Below are positions 8,529 through 16,617 of a stretch of DNA of 64,000 nucleotides, piece by piece. The first letter of the stretch is position 1, and each line of letters starts with the position of its first letter. The stretch is from Geoalkalibacter subterraneus (lineage in GTDB: Bacteria > Desulfobacterota > Desulfuromonadia > Desulfuromonadales > Geoalkalibacteraceae): contig NZ_CP010311.1 of assembly GCF_000827125.1 (NCBI RefSeq), positions 3,059,001 through 3,123,000 on the forward strand, in the 5' to 3' direction. The notes beneath the pieces are model-generated. The model searched no databases, was not told the DNA's origin, and saw nothing but the letters and a program-made list of their open reading frames with translations. Position numbers and translations under genes: made by a program.

Positions 8529-9596
8529 TCAGTGCGCCAGTCGCAGCACTTCGCGCGCAATGCGCTCCAGAGAAACGACCTGCTCCACTCCGCCATGTTT
8601 GACGGCTTCATTGGGCATGCCGAACACCACGCAGCTGGCTTCGTCCTGGGCGAGGGTGTGGGCACCGGCATCCTTCATCTCCCGCATGCCGCGGGCACCA
8701 TCGTCGCCCATGCCGGTCATGATCACTCCGACCGCGTTGGCGCCGGCATAACGAGCGGTGGAGCGGAACAGCACATCAACCGAAGGCCGGTGACGAGACA
8801 CCAGGGGGCCGTCCTTGATTTCCACATAATAGCGCGCACCGCTGCGCTTGAGAAGGCAGTGCCGGTTGCCGGGGGCGATCAGGGCGCGTCCGCGCAACAC
8901 AGTATCTCCGTCACGGGCTTCCTGAACCGAGATGCGGCACAAACCATCCAGCCGCTGGGCGAAGGAAGCGGTAAACTGCTCGGGCATATGCTGCACAATG
9001 ACGATACCGGGCACATCGGAGGGGAGTGCTTCCAGAAAAACCCGCAGCGCCTCGGTGCCTCCGGTGGAGGCGCCGACCACCACCACCTTTTCAGTGGTCT
9101 GGATCATGGCGCGGTTTTTTGCGGCCGGCAGGACGGCATCGGCGGTCAGTTTGGCGGACACTTCGAGGGTACGCGGCGAAAACTTGCGCAGCCGCGCCCC
9201 GGCGGCCGCCTTGACCGTGTCGCAGATGCGTACTTTGGCTTCCTCCAGAAACTGTTTTGTGCCCAGGCGGGGCTTGGTGATGATATCGACGGCGCCGTAT
9301 TCGAGAGCCTTGAGCGCGGTGTCCGAGCCGTCGTCCGTCAGGCTCGAGCACATGACCACCGGTATGGGGTGCTGGCTCATGATTTTGCGCAGAAACGTCA
9401 ACCCGTCCATACGCGGCATTTCGACATCGAGGGTGATGACGTCGGGCACCTGCTCTTTGAGGCGCCGCGCGGCCACGTAAGGATCTGAGGCCGTGGCGGT
9501 GACCTCGATGTCCGGGTCCGAAGTGAGGATATCGACCATGGTCTGGCGCACGACCGCGGAATCATCGACCACCATGACTTTGATTTTTTTTGCCAT
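8529..9596 (-). CDS. cheB: CheB chemotaxis methylesterase
   Basis: An N-terminal receiver domain ([15 protein letters not shown]; phospho-Asp in [13 protein letters not shown]) is followed by a linker and the methylesterase/deamidase domain. The catalytic elements are Ser in [10 protein letters not shown], His in IVQHMPEQF and Asp in [12 protein letters not shown]. CheB removes methyl groups from glutamates of chemoreceptors and deamidates glutamines. The start at 9596 is preferred over 9602 because GGGGA is then about 7 nt upstream. It is the last gene of a che locus whose upstream members cheA, cheW and cheR are broken, so it may be without partners here unless other che clusters exist in the genome. 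Confidence 0.95.
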   Translation of the reverse strand: MAKKIKVMVVDDSAVVRQTMVDILTSDPDIEVTATASDPYVAARRLKEQVPDVITLDVEMPRMDGLTFLRKIMSQHPIPVVMCSSLTDDGSDTALKALEYGAVDIITKPRLGTKQFLEEAKVRICDTVKAAAGARLRKFSPRTLEVSAKLTADAVLPAAKNRAMIQTTEKVVVVGASTGGTEALRVFLEALPSDVPGIVIVQHMPEQFTASFAQRLDGLCRISVQEARDGDTVLRGRALIAPGNRHCLLKRSGARYYVEIKDGPLVSRHRPSVDVLFRSTARYAGANAVGVIMTGMGDDGARGMREMKDAGAHTLAQDEASCVVFGMPNEAVKHGGVEQVVSLERIAREVLRLAH

Positions 9597-9651
9597 GCGC
9601 ATATCCCCGAAATGTCCGCCGGCCCACGCCTTTGACCGACAGCACTTCAGC

Positions 9652-10050
9652 CTAGTCGAGCAGTTTGCATTCCCTGAGTTTCAGCAGCAGATTTTTTTTC
9701 TCGATCGGCTTGACCAGGTAATCGGTGCACCCCCCGTGATAGAAAGCCTCCACCACATCATGGGGCTGATCCAGCGCCGTTGTCATCAGGACCTTGACCT
9801 CATCACGCGGCGCCACCCCCAGCTCTTTTTCGTGCCGCCGGATGATCTTCAATACCTGTTGGCCGTCCATTTCCGGCATCATGATATCGAGACAGATCAG
9901 TTGATAAGGACGGCCCTCTTTCTGTGCAGCCTCGAAGGCCGTCACAGCCTCTTCGCCATTGACGGCAACATCACTGGAGCCGAAGGGTTCGAGCATCTTC
10001 TGCAACAGGCGACGGCTGGTGAAATCATCTTCAGCAATGAGTATGCGCAT
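9652..10050 (-). CDS. Single-domain response regulator (CheY-like)
   Basis: The 132 residues form one complete receiver domain: acidic pair in [12 protein letters not shown], phospho-Asp in [12 protein letters not shown], a Thr-Thr switch (VLMTTALD) and the conserved Lys in [10 protein letters not shown]. There is no output domain. AAGGAACGG lies upstream of the ATG. It sits between cheB and a two-receiver protein in the same orientation and may be the phospho-target that talks to the motor or to a c-di-GMP branch. Confidence 0.9.
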   Translation of the reverse strand: MRILIAEDDFTSRRLLQKMLEPFGSSDVAVNGEEAVTAFEAAQKEGRPYQLICLDIMMPEMDGQQVLKIIRRHEKELGVAPRDEVKVLMTTALDQPHDVVEAFYHGGCTDYLVKPIEKKNLLLKLRECKLLD

Positions 10051-10068
10051 AAATTCCGTTCCTTCTCT

Positions 10069-10899
10069 TCAGCCCTCCTCGGGGCCGATATTTTCGACGA
10101 TTGCCAGCAGATCCGGCACCTGAAACGGTTTGGCCAGAAAGTCATCAACACCCGCCTCCATAAAACCGTGCCGGTCCTGGGGGTCGACATGGGCGGTCAA
10201 CGCCACAATCGGTACGGCCGGATCGCATGCGGGGCAGGCGCCGGCGCGGATCATGCGGGTCGCGGTGGTCCCGTCCATTTCGGGCATGACAATATCCATC
10301 AGAATCAGGTCAAAACACTGGTCGGCCAGAATTCGAAGCGCCTGAAGACCATTCTCCGCAGTCACCACCTGGTGCCCCCGCTTCTCCAGCACCGTGCGTG
10401 TCGCACGGGCATTGATGGGGTTGTCCTCCACCAGTAGGATGCGCCGCGGTCTGTGCGCAAGCCCGGTGGGGGGATGCTGTTTTGCACGTCGCGGGAAACG
10501 GGCGTCACCGCCACAGAGTGCCTGCGCAATGGCCTCCTGCAGATCCACCACTTTCAAGGGCTTTTCAACACAGAAAGCGCGCCCCTGCCGGCCCGCTTCG
10601 GCAGAGGGGCAGGGTTCACCGTTGAGAAACAGAATGTGCGCATCCGCCAGATCCCCTTCTGCCGCCAGCTTGCGCGCGGCCGCCAGCCCCTGCGCTCCGT
10701 AGGCGTTGAGATCGATCAGGACCAGGTCAAGCCCTCCCGGCTGCGCGGCCAATTCCCGCGCGCGCTCCAGCGCCCGGGCCACATTTTCCGCCTCATGGCA
10801 TTCCCCGCCCCACAAAACGACTGTTTCATAAAGCAGGTCGCGGCATTCGGGGTGATCGCCAACGATCAGAATACGCTTTCCGGTCAGATCCGGCAGCAT
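10069..10899 (-). CDS. Tandem two-receiver response regulator
   Basis: The start at 10899 (GGGTGGG upstream) gives 276 residues beginning MLPDLTGKRILIVGDHPE; a longer frame to 11001 would overlap the upstream cheR remnant. The first receiver (~6-120) has the phosphorylatable Asp (LVLIDLNAYG) but a degenerate acidic pocket (GDH). The second (~150-270) is canonical: ILLVEDNPINARATR, LILMDIVMPEMDG, VALTAHVD, FLAKPFQ. Double receivers of this type often act as phosphate sinks or as relays in Desulfuromonadales chemotaxis-like pathways. Confidence 0.88.
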   Translation of the reverse strand: MLPDLTGKRILIVGDHPECRDLLYETVVLWGGECHEAENVARALERARELAAQPGGLDLVLIDLNAYGAQGLAAARKLAAEGDLADAHILFLNGEPCPSAEAGRQGRAFCVEKPLKVVDLQEAIAQALCGGDARFPRRAKQHPPTGLAHRPRRILLVEDNPINARATRTVLEKRGHQVVTAENGLQALRILADQCFDLILMDIVMPEMDGTTATRMIRAGACPACDPAVPIVALTAHVDPQDRHGFMEAGVDDFLAKPFQVPDLLAIVENIGPEEG

Positions 10900-10997
10900 T
10901 TCCCACCCTTTACAGGAAGGAGATGTATTTTGTTTTCGGGTCGCATTGTTCATCGGAACCAGGCACCTCGAGAAAGGAAAACATTCGGCCATCCGGT

Positions 10998-11370
10998 TCA
11001 ATCCCGCTGATATACCGTCGGCGCAACCTGTCGCAGAGGCAGGTGAAATCCGTGCAGAGACTCGGAATGCCCCAGAAAAAGGTAACCGCCCGCCACGAGG
11101 TGGCGACAGAATTTATGCATCAGCCGCTCCTGGGTCGGCTTGTCGAAATAAATAATGACGTTACGGCAGAAGATCACGTGAAAACATTCCCGCAGGCCGA
11201 AATCTTCGTCCATGAAATTGAGCCGTCCAAAGCGCAGCATCCGTCGCAGGTCAGAATCGATGCGCACCAGCCCGGAACTGCGGTCACGGCTGCGCAGCAG
11301 GTATTTGCGGCGCAGGGGTTCTGGGATGGGGTGAATGCGTTCTTCGGCGTAAATCGCTTTGCGTGCATGC
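10998..11370 (-). pseudogene. cheR: cheR C-terminal remnant (chemoreceptor methyltransferase)
   Basis: From about 11364 down to the stop at 10998 the minus strand encodes the last ~120 residues of Che[54 protein letters not shown] and [11 protein letters not shown], the S-adenosylmethionine-fold core. The first ~150 residues of a normal CheR are absent. Immediately upstream the sequence switches, in another frame, into cheW. Without its N-terminal helical domain and SAM loop the product should be inactive. Confidence 0.85.
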
Positions 11371-11605
11371 CCATCCCCTGATTGAACTCGGTCCGCAGCC
11401 GGGTACCGATCCTGGGGGCGGCCTCAATGCTCTGAGGCGCGATTTCGAGAACTTCTTCCACCTGGTCGGCCAGTACGCCGAGTACGGTCGTGTCCTGCTC
11501 CAGCTCGACTTCGACGATGATGATGCAGGTATTGACGGTGCGCGGCGTCGGCGCCATACCGAATTTGACCCGCAGATCAACCACCGGCGCCGGCTTCGAC
11601 CTCAG
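11350..11605 (-). pseudogene. cheW: cheW internal/C-terminal remnant
   Basis: The minus-strand frame reads [49 protein letters not shown] and [14 protein letters not shown], the hallmark second half of CheW, the adaptor that couples receptors to CheA. The first half is missing: upstream of PVVDLR the DNA belongs to cheA in another frame. The end is also missing: after NQGMGMH it runs into cheR instead of the expected RFLxILDIDKVF. There is no start codon of its own. Confidence 0.82.
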
Positions 11606-12014
11606 AATCCCCGCCCTGAGAAGAATCGGCCGGCTGTTGCGGCAGGAACTCGCGAAATGCATGGATCAGCTGCTCGGTTCTGGCCGCATCAACCCGGGCC
11701 TCGCCGACCGAGGCATCCTGCATCGCCTTGATCTGGTCGCGAGCCAACAGGCACAGGTCCACCATCTCCTTGGTGACTGCGATTTCGCCGTTGCGCACCA
11801 GGTCGAAAACGGTCTCAATTTCGCGAGTGAATGCGGAAATCTCATCAAAACCGAACATGGCGCCCGACCCCTTGATGGTGTGCATGGCGCGAAAGACCCG
11901 GCTGATGAGTTCCATATCATCAGGGCATTCCTCCAGCATCAGCAGGGCGGTTTCCAGCTCGGTCAGCAGTTCGTAGGCTTCTTCGCGAAAGGCGTCGTTG
12001 GGTTGTTCGCTCAT
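11577..12014 (-). pseudogene. cheA: cheA N-terminal fragment (Hpt domain only)
   Basis: The frame opens with MSEQPNDAFREEAYELLTEL and contains one phosphotransfer domain with its phospho-His45 (AMHTIKGSGAMFGFDEI). After about 130 residues the coding sequence leaves cheA and enters cheW DNA out of frame, ending at a stop after a short random tail. A normal CheA has about 600 further residues (P2 to P5, including dimerisation, ATPase and CheW-binding domains). The fragment could still be translated as a free Hpt protein, because its start and frame are intact, and might serve as a phosphorelay intermediate. That role is speculative. Confidence 0.8.
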
Positions 12015-12055
12015 TTCAGGAATCCCATTTCATGAAGAAAGAGTCCCGATGCCGG

Positions 12056-12277
12056 CTATGAACACCAGAGACACGTTGTTTTATCGGTGGCGTGCACACA
12101 GCCTTCGTGCCGGGGAAAACCGGCGCCCCAGACCAGGGCGACGGCCGCCATCAATCCCAGCGCTCTGCTTCCAACATTCATACCGGCGGCGGCAGCCAGG
12201 AAACCCAGGGTCGCCAGACCGGCAAGCAGCGGCACCAGCAGCGTACTTTTTTCAACTCGTTTTAAAGACTCTCCCAT
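12056..12277 (-). pseudogene. Membrane-protein N-terminal fragment, possibly a chemoreceptor
   Basis: An ATG at 12277 preceded by GAGGGGG opens a 73-residue frame with a charged start (MGESLKRVEKSTLLVPLL) and two closely spaced hydrophobic helices (LLAGLATLGFLAAAAGM and LGLMAAVALVWGAG). It then ends in an unrelated Cys-rich tail. Its position directly upstream of cheA and the two-helix N-terminus fit a truncated methyl-accepting chemotaxis protein, but no signalling domain remains and the identity is uncertain. It could instead be an intact tiny membrane protein. Confidence 0.45.
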
Positions 12278-12490
12278 AGCCCCCTCTTTGCAGGTTCGAT
12301 AAACGGCGCGGCGGCGGAAGCCGGCGAAGCACATAAACAGGACCGGGCAAACCTGGTTGCCAACCCTGTCGCACTTCATATTCTTAGCCTAGTTTAATTG
12401 TTTTTGCAACATTTATTTGCTTCCATTAACAGATTTTCTGGGCTGAGAAGAGGATCGAAATGTTTCAGTTGCGGGATCTATTCACCTCGC

Positions 12491-12592
12491 GGGGTCGCAG
12501 CTTCCATGACAAGGGTGTTTGGTGCCAGGGAGGGCGCCAATCAAACGGCCATGGATGGCGTAAAGTGCCCCTTTCATGGGAGTTGCGACCCC
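12491..12592 (+). repeat. Structured palindromic repeat, family A, copy 1
   Basis: An outer stem begins GGGGTCGCAGCT and closes with AGTTGCGACCCC. The inner part holds CAAGGGTGTTTGG, a hairpin GGTGCCAGGG..GGCGCCAATCAAAC and a second small arm around GGCCATGGATGGCG. The flanks (TTCACCTCGC before, ATGCTGAA after) also recur at other copies (35511, 42640, 63221). The 370-nt stretch 12278-12647 holds this repeat and no gene; short open frames across it are repeat-derived. Confidence 0.85.
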
Positions 12593-12647
12593 ATGCTGAA
12601 CATTTACGAGTTGCGCAAGGTGCTTGCAGGGAAGGGGAGGGAGGAGA

Positions 12648-12960
12648 TTATCTGGGGAGAGTGAAATAAACGGAGGTGCCGGTCCCTGTTGCGCTGTCGA
12701 TCCAGATGCGGCCGCCGTGGGAGGCAACAATGTGTTTGACGATGGAGAGCCCGAGACCGGTGCCGGATACTGCGATATTGGAGTGGTCGGCGCGATAGAA
12801 TTTGTCGAAAGCCTGCGCCGACTGCTCCCGGGTCATGCCGATCCCCCAGTCGCGAACGCTCACCTGGTATTCACTGCCTTCACAGCGCCCGCTCACCTCG
12901 ATGATGCGTGAGTCGGGGGAATACTTGACGGCATTGGACAGAAGATTCTCCATAACTTTT
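12648..12960 (-). pseudogene. Histidine kinase ATPase-domain remnant
   Basis: The minus strand encodes a complete-looking HATPase C-terminus: N box VMENLLSNAVKYSPDS, G1 box RDWGIGMTREQ, FYRADHSN, G2 box SGTGLGLSIVKHIVASHGG and a final GTGTSVYFTLPR. Everything upstream of the N box is missing: no HisKA dimerisation helix, phospho-His or sensor domain. The frame stays open to 13001 but that extension does not resemble a kinase. The closest relative in the window is the kinase at 26104-28206. It is one of five gene fragments clustered between 11.0 and 13.0 kb. Confidence 0.8.
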
Positions 12961-13053
12961 ACTGAATAGCACAGATCAATGAAAATGGCGACCATCAACA
13001 CTCATGGAAAACCTGAAATTCAAGCACCGGTTCACCTCTGGCAGAGCTTCATA

Positions 13054-13090
13054 AAAAATCGGGCGGCTCACCCCCGTTGGTGAACCGCCC
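13054..13090 (-). terminator. Terminator of the bc-cytochrome operon
   Basis: On the minus strand GGGCGGTTCACC pairs with GGTGAGCCGCCC around a short loop, followed by GATTTTTTAT. It is 66 nt beyond the stop of the cytochrome b gene. Confidence 0.85.
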
Positions 13091-13156
13091 CATGGCATGC
13101 AGCGGAAAAAATCATTTAAAGCAAGGATGTCGAAGCGTCCTCGATCAGCTCAGCAC

Positions 13157-13825
13157 TCAATGGCCGCTCTGAGGGGATTGCGCATGATGCTCGTCCTCAT
13201 GCACCTCTTCCCAGCCGGTCCACATGGGTTTGAAATATGCGAGGGGCGTCGCGCCGAGCGTGGCCAGATAGACATGGGTGAAGAGAAAAGCCACCAGGGC
13301 GCAGGCCAGCAGGAAGTGCGCACCGACCACAACCTTGAGTCCGCCCAGCAGCATGACAAGGTGCTGCATTGGCCCGAGGTTGAGCAACAGCAGCCCGGAA
13401 AGAATCACCAGCGGTACCAGGACCATCATGATCACCAGATAGGCCGATTTCTGCATGGGGTTGAACTTGGCCTCGGGCGTCGCATGATGCGGGTTGGGCT
13501 TGCCACGAAAGTAGTTGAAGAAGTAGAACAGCACCTGGCGTACCAGACCGCCGGAAAGATCATCCTTGGTCGGCACGTACAGCTTCACGAGCTTGCGTGA
13601 AATGACCAGGTAATAGATCAGCCACAGGCAGAAAGAGATACTCACCACGATGCCGGCCGTATTGTGCAGTTCGATCGCGGCCCGGTAGCTGCCGAAGATA
13701 TTGACCTTGTCGGGGAAGCGAATCTGGATGCCGGACAAAATGAGGGCGATAAAGCCGAATGCGTTAAGCCAGTGCCAGATTCGAACCGGCGTCGGTTGCA
13801 GGTAGATGTATTGTTTGCGTGCCAT
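13157..13825 (-). CDS. Di-heme membrane cytochrome b (b561/FdnI-like)
   Basis: This 222-residue protein has four hydrophobic helices and histidines placed as b-heme ligands: PVRIWHWLNAFGF (helix 1), AAIELHNTAGI (helix 2), VGAHFLLA and FTHVYLATLG (helices 3-4). It belongs to the cytochrome b/b6 family that anchors quinone-linked oxidoreductases. Its start is only 4 nt after the stop of the seven-heme cytochrome c, with GGAGG inside the end of that gene, so the two are made together. The pair resembles the CbcBA-type bc complexes of Geobacter, which move electrons from menaquinol to periplasmic cytochromes. That assignment is inference from gene pair and topology. Confidence 0.88.
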   Translation of the reverse strand: MARKQYIYLQPTPVRIWHWLNAFGFIALILSGIQIRFPDKVNIFGSYRAAIELHNTAGIVVSISFCLWLIYYLVISRKLVKLYVPTKDDLSGGLVRQVLFYFFNYFRGKPNPHHATPEAKFNPMQKSAYLVIMMVLVPLVILSGLLLLNLGPMQHLVMLLGGLKVVVGAHFLLACALVAFLFTHVYLATLGATPLAYFKPMWTGWEEVHEDEHHAQSPQSGH

Positions 13826-13829
13826 GACT

Positions 13830-14882
13830 TTAATGTCCTCCTCCCTGACGATTCTTGCGGGTCAGAAACCGCATGGTGCCGTGGCCGATGGGCATCACCA
13901 GACCGCCGGCGATAATCAGCGCACCGATAATATTCATGGTTTTATTGCGGGTCGCGCCCATCATGTAGAAGTTGGGTGTGCCATAAAGGGCATCAAGCAC
14001 CGCTCCTTTTTCCACGTCAATCCTTTCCATGGAACCGTCGGGGCGCGGGAAGGCAACGAAACTGACCTGCATTGCCTCCGGACCCGAAGCGTGACAGAAA
14101 GTGCAGTCCCAGCGATTGTCCAGAATCTGAAAATCATGGCTGACCTTCTCGGGGGTCATCATTCCCACCATGTGCAGGTCACGATAGTCGCGATTGCGAT
14201 TGAACGCCTTAAGCTCATCAAGGGTCACCACCCCGTCGCCATCGGCATCGATCAGTCTGGTCACATCTTCTTCACCCGCCAGCTTGTTAAGTTCCTCGGG
14301 GGGAACCAGCACAAAATCCCCGTAGGCTTTTTTCTGTTTGACGAGGTACCAGGTGATCACCACATCTTCCGATCCGGTATGGCAGGTAATACAGGGGACG
14401 GCCTCAATGTGCAGACCGGCCTGAGGCAGCCAACGTTCATGACTGTCAATGGTATTGGAGATCATGTGGCAGTCGGCGCACATGGCATTCATGTCGTACC
14501 CGGAGACTTCCGTCGGCGCCAGGGCGGCATGAGGGTCATGACAATCATTGCAGCCGGCCATGCCAGCGTGAACGCCGGAATTATATTCCTGCTCCACATC
14601 GAAATGACATTCGCTGCAATTGACCTTGCTGAGCGCGATACCATCGTCGGGATGCGAATCGGAAACGCCACTGTGGCAGGAAGTGCAGCCCATATAGGCA
14701 TGCAGAGTGGCTTCGAACTTGGCCCCATCGATAGCCAGAGCTTCACCGACCATATCGGCATCACCATGGCACATCAGGCAATCCTCGGTCTCCATGGCCT
14801 GTACGCCTGACACAAGAAACAGTGACAGGGACGCAGTCAGCGTCAAAAGCCTAATGATTAGGTTTCTTATGTTGCGATACAC
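13830..14882 (-). CDS. Seven-heme c-type cytochrome with EF-hand and C-terminal membrane helix
   Basis: A GTG start at 14882 with GGGAGG upstream gives an export signal at the N-terminus (LIIRLLTLTASLSLFLV); a longer frame to 15020 is not needed. Seven CxxCH heme-binding motifs are visible (CLMCH ~35, CTSCH ~65, CSECH ~88, CNDCH ~110, CADCH ~134, CITCH ~163, CTFCH ~259). Between the sixth and seventh is an EF-hand-like calcium loop (DADGDGVVTLDEL, ~211). A hydrophobic helix (~316-333) near the C-terminus anchors it to the inner membrane. It is the periplasmic electron carrier of the quinol-oxidising pair with the downstream cytochrome b. Confidence 0.92.
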   Translation of the reverse strand: MYRNIRNLIIRLLTLTASLSLFLVSGVQAMETEDCLMCHGDADMVGEALAIDGAKFEATLHAYMGCTSCHSGVSDSHPDDGIALSKVNCSECHFDVEQEYNSGVHAGMAGCNDCHDPHAALAPTEVSGYDMNAMCADCHMISNTIDSHERWLPQAGLHIEAVPCITCHTGSEDVVITWYLVKQKKAYGDFVLVPPEELNKLAGEEDVTRLIDADGDGVVTLDELKAFNRNRDYRDLHMVGMMTPEKVSHDFQILDNRWDCTFCHASGPEAMQVSFVAFPRPDGSMERIDVEKGAVLDALYGTPNFYMMGATRNKTMNIIGALIIAGGLVMPIGHGTMRFLTRKNRQGGGH

Positions 14883-14919
14883 GTTTATCCTCCCTCTGAA
14901 AGAGTCTCTCAGCGCCGGG

Positions 14920-15156
14920 CTATCGTAACTCGACGCGCCTGGATACCTGTCTCTTTTCAAAATACCCCTCAATAATCTTCTGTACTGCGAACAGCGCCGA
15001 AAAAAGCTGCGCAACAACAATAATCGCGCAGTAGACCAGGAAGATCGCGATCACTATTCCGCCGAATCCTTCCATGATTCCCGGCACCGCAGCTGCGGCG
15101 GTTACTGACCCCAGGAAAAGCGTGACGATGATAAATGTCCAGGTTCCCCGTTCCAT
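14920..15156 (-). CDS. Small two-helix membrane protein, bc-operon family member 1
   Basis: This 78-residue protein starts MERGTWTFIIVTLFLG (GGGAGG upstream) and has two hydrophobic helices. The second one (VIAIFLVYCAIIVVAQLFSALF) shares its pattern with the two other small proteins of this cluster: a FL-x-F/Y-C/F-A-I/L-I-V segment followed by A/T-QL. It ends with a charged tail. No function is known to me. Its position just upstream of the cytochrome c suggests a subunit or assembly factor of the bc complex. Confidence 0.8.
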   Translation of the reverse strand: MERGTWTFIIVTLFLGSVTAAAAVPGIMEGFGGIVIAIFLVYCAIIVVAQLFSALFAVQKIIEGYFEKRQVSRRVELR

Positions 15157-15312
15157 GACAACCTCCCTCTTAAGAATGCATGGTTAATGCAATACCCGGC
15201 TTTGCTCTTCACTCTCGTTCTTCCCCTGCCCCTTTTGATATTGCAGAGCGGGCCAGGAACGATGTGTAAAGAATTTCTCCCAGCAATCGACATCGCCACG
15301 AAAACGCCGCCA

Positions 15313-15555
15313 CTACTTTGATTTTTGTTGTGCCTTTTGCGGGGTAAATTCCTTATCGCGCGCGGCGCTTTTGACAACGCCAAGCATCATCAGCACCGCA
15401 GGCATCAATTGCGCGATTACGATCAGGGCACAAAACCCCAAAAACATCCATACGACAATGCCACTGCTGTCTTCGCGCGCTCCGGCGGCCAGGGCCGGGG
15501 CGGCACCTCCGAGAACCGCCATCAACATTGTCAATCCTGCTGCGTGTTTCATCAT
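15313..15555 (-). CDS. Small membrane protein with signal peptide, family member 2
   Basis: The start at 15555 follows AAGGAGAAAA. The 80 residues comprise a cleavable-looking signal (MMKHAAGLTMLMAVLGG, APALAAGA), a short acidic segment, one membrane helix with the shared core FLGFCALIVIAQLMPAVL, and a Lys-rich tail. It is closely similar to the protein at 16044-16274 (core FLGFFALIVATQLIPGLI). Function unknown; genomic context ties it to the cytochromes. Confidence 0.82.
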   Translation of the reverse strand: MMKHAAGLTMLMAVLGGAAPALAAGAREDSSGIVVWMFLGFCALIVIAQLMPAVLMMLGVVKSAARDKEFTPQKAQQKSK

Positions 15556-15583
15556 TTTTCTCCTTTTCCCTGTGATTTGAGTG

Positions 15584-15994
15584 TTACATCTTCTTGTGTC
15601 CCGCGCCCCCCGCCACCGTAGCTCCGGCGTTGGCAAAGGCACACTGGACGGCCAGTTTCAGTTCTTCCTGGTCCTCCGCGCTGCTCGGTTTGAGGGCATG
15701 ATAAAAAATCCCCTCTTTCCTGACTTTGCGGATCAACGGCAGTGACTGCTCGTTGGAGACCAGAATAATCGTCATGTTCTTATTGCATTTTTTGATGATC
15801 GATATCAGCTCGGCGGAAGGAATTTCTTCCAGATCGCCGCTCAAAAGAACAACCTGCGCATCTTTTTTGAAGATATCGAGCAGTACGCCGGCCGCCGAAT
15901 CCGTTTCCACGACCTGATAACCCGCCGTGGAAAAGATGTTGGCCAGCTGCCTGCGTCCTTGCGGATCCTTATCGGCAATCATCAGCACGCCCAT
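15584..15994 (-). CDS. Atypical receiver-domain protein lacking the phospho-Asp
   Basis: The start at 15994 (GGTGGGAG upstream) gives 136 residues beginning MGVLMIADKDPQGRR. The fold pattern is a response-regulator receiver: acidic pair ADKD, a beta-strand AQVVLLSGDLEEIPS, a switch strand MTIILVSNEQ, and the conserved Lys in HALKPSS. At the position where LLD is expected the sequence reads LLSGD, so the phosphorylated Asp appears to be Ser. No output domain follows except an Ala/Gly-rich tail. It is probably a pseudo-receiver working by protein contact, lying between two of the small membrane proteins. Confidence 0.82.
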   Translation of the reverse strand: MGVLMIADKDPQGRRQLANIFSTAGYQVVETDSAAGVLLDIFKKDAQVVLLSGDLEEIPSAELISIIKKCNKNMTIILVSNEQSLPLIRKVRKEGIFYHALKPSSAEDQEELKLAVQCAFANAGATVAGGAGHKKM

Positions 15995-16043
15995 GTCTCT
16001 CCCACCTTTCTGTCCCTTTACCGAATCAACAGTGAATGGACGG

Positions 16044-16274
16044 TCAATTATGCGTTCCTTTGCCTTGTGTGGCATCACGCGGTTTGCTGAACATGCTTTT
16101 AACCAGAGAGCCCAGCAGGATCAGGCCGGGAATCAACTGGGTAGCGACAATCAGCGCGAAGAAGCCGAGAAAGATCTTGGTGATCAGGCTTGTTTCATCC
16201 CCGTCGGTCCCCGCCGCGGCCCACACGTTAGCTGCTCCGAACATCAGCAATGTCGTCAGTAATTTTATTTTCAT
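16044..16274 (-). CDS. Small membrane protein with signal peptide, family member 3 (first gene of bc operon)
   Basis: AAGGAGG lies 6 nt before the ATG at 16274. The 76-residue product has a signal peptide (MKIKLLTTLLMFGAANVWAA), a short linker and one helix with the family core FLGFFALIVATQLIPGLI, then a basic tail. It is the first gene after the sigma-54 promoter at 16327-16343 and is followed on the same strand by the pseudo-receiver, the other two small proteins and the cytochromes. Confidence 0.82.
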   Translation of the reverse strand: MKIKLLTTLLMFGAANVWAAAGTDGDETSLITKIFLGFFALIVATQLIPGLILLGSLVKSMFSKPRDATQGKGTHN

Positions 16275-16326
16275 GGCCAACCTCCTTCGGCACTTGGTGC
16301 GCATACGGTTTGTGATAATCCTATAG

Positions 16327-16343
16327 AGCATCAGACGTACCAA
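16327..16343 (-). promoter_or_regulatory. Sigma-54 (-24/-12) promoter of the bc-cytochrome operon
   Basis: On the minus strand the sequence TTGGTACGTCTGATGCT matches the RpoN consensus YTGGCACG-N4-TTGCW at nearly every position, with the essential GG and GC exactly 10 nt apart. Predicted start of transcription is near 16316, about 40 nt before the first gene of the operon. RpoN promoters need an activator ATPase; its binding site was not identified. Confidence 0.65.
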
Positions 16344-16419
16344 TTTTTACAAAATGACGAACATTGCCGCTAAGTCATTGCTTTTACTTGATTTATTTTT
16401 TAATCGAGTCGGACTGGAA

Positions 16420-16466
16420 GAAAAAAACAGGTGCCGGCGTATGTAAAAATCATACTCCGGCACCTG
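16420..16466. terminator. Bidirectional terminator-like hairpin
   Basis: CAGGTGCCGG-C-GTATG pairs with CATAC-T-CCGGCACCTG around TAAAAAT (16428-16466). On the minus strand it is followed by a run of seven T residues, so it ends transcription of the small gene at 16618-16902. The rest of the 343-nt gap 16275-16617 holds the sigma-54 promoter and A/T-rich DNA. Confidence 0.8.
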
Positions 16467-16617
16467 TTTACAGTTCCCTCTCAGCAAACAGGGAGAGACG
16501 TAAATCTTTGATTTAAAACGATTTTAGAAGAGTTTTTGAGCGATGTATGAAGAAAATATACAGGGAATGACAGGAAAAGTATGCAAGCCGGGAAAGGTCG
16601 GGAGGAGGCAGGAAAAA

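Noticed and set aside
12398-12664. Small open frames across the repeat at 12.5 kb, and similar ones at 35.4-35.6 and 63.1-63.3 kb
   Set aside because: The similar peptides (with SLSWELR and GANQTA) come from family A repeats read in one frame; the conserved unit is the palindrome, not a protein.
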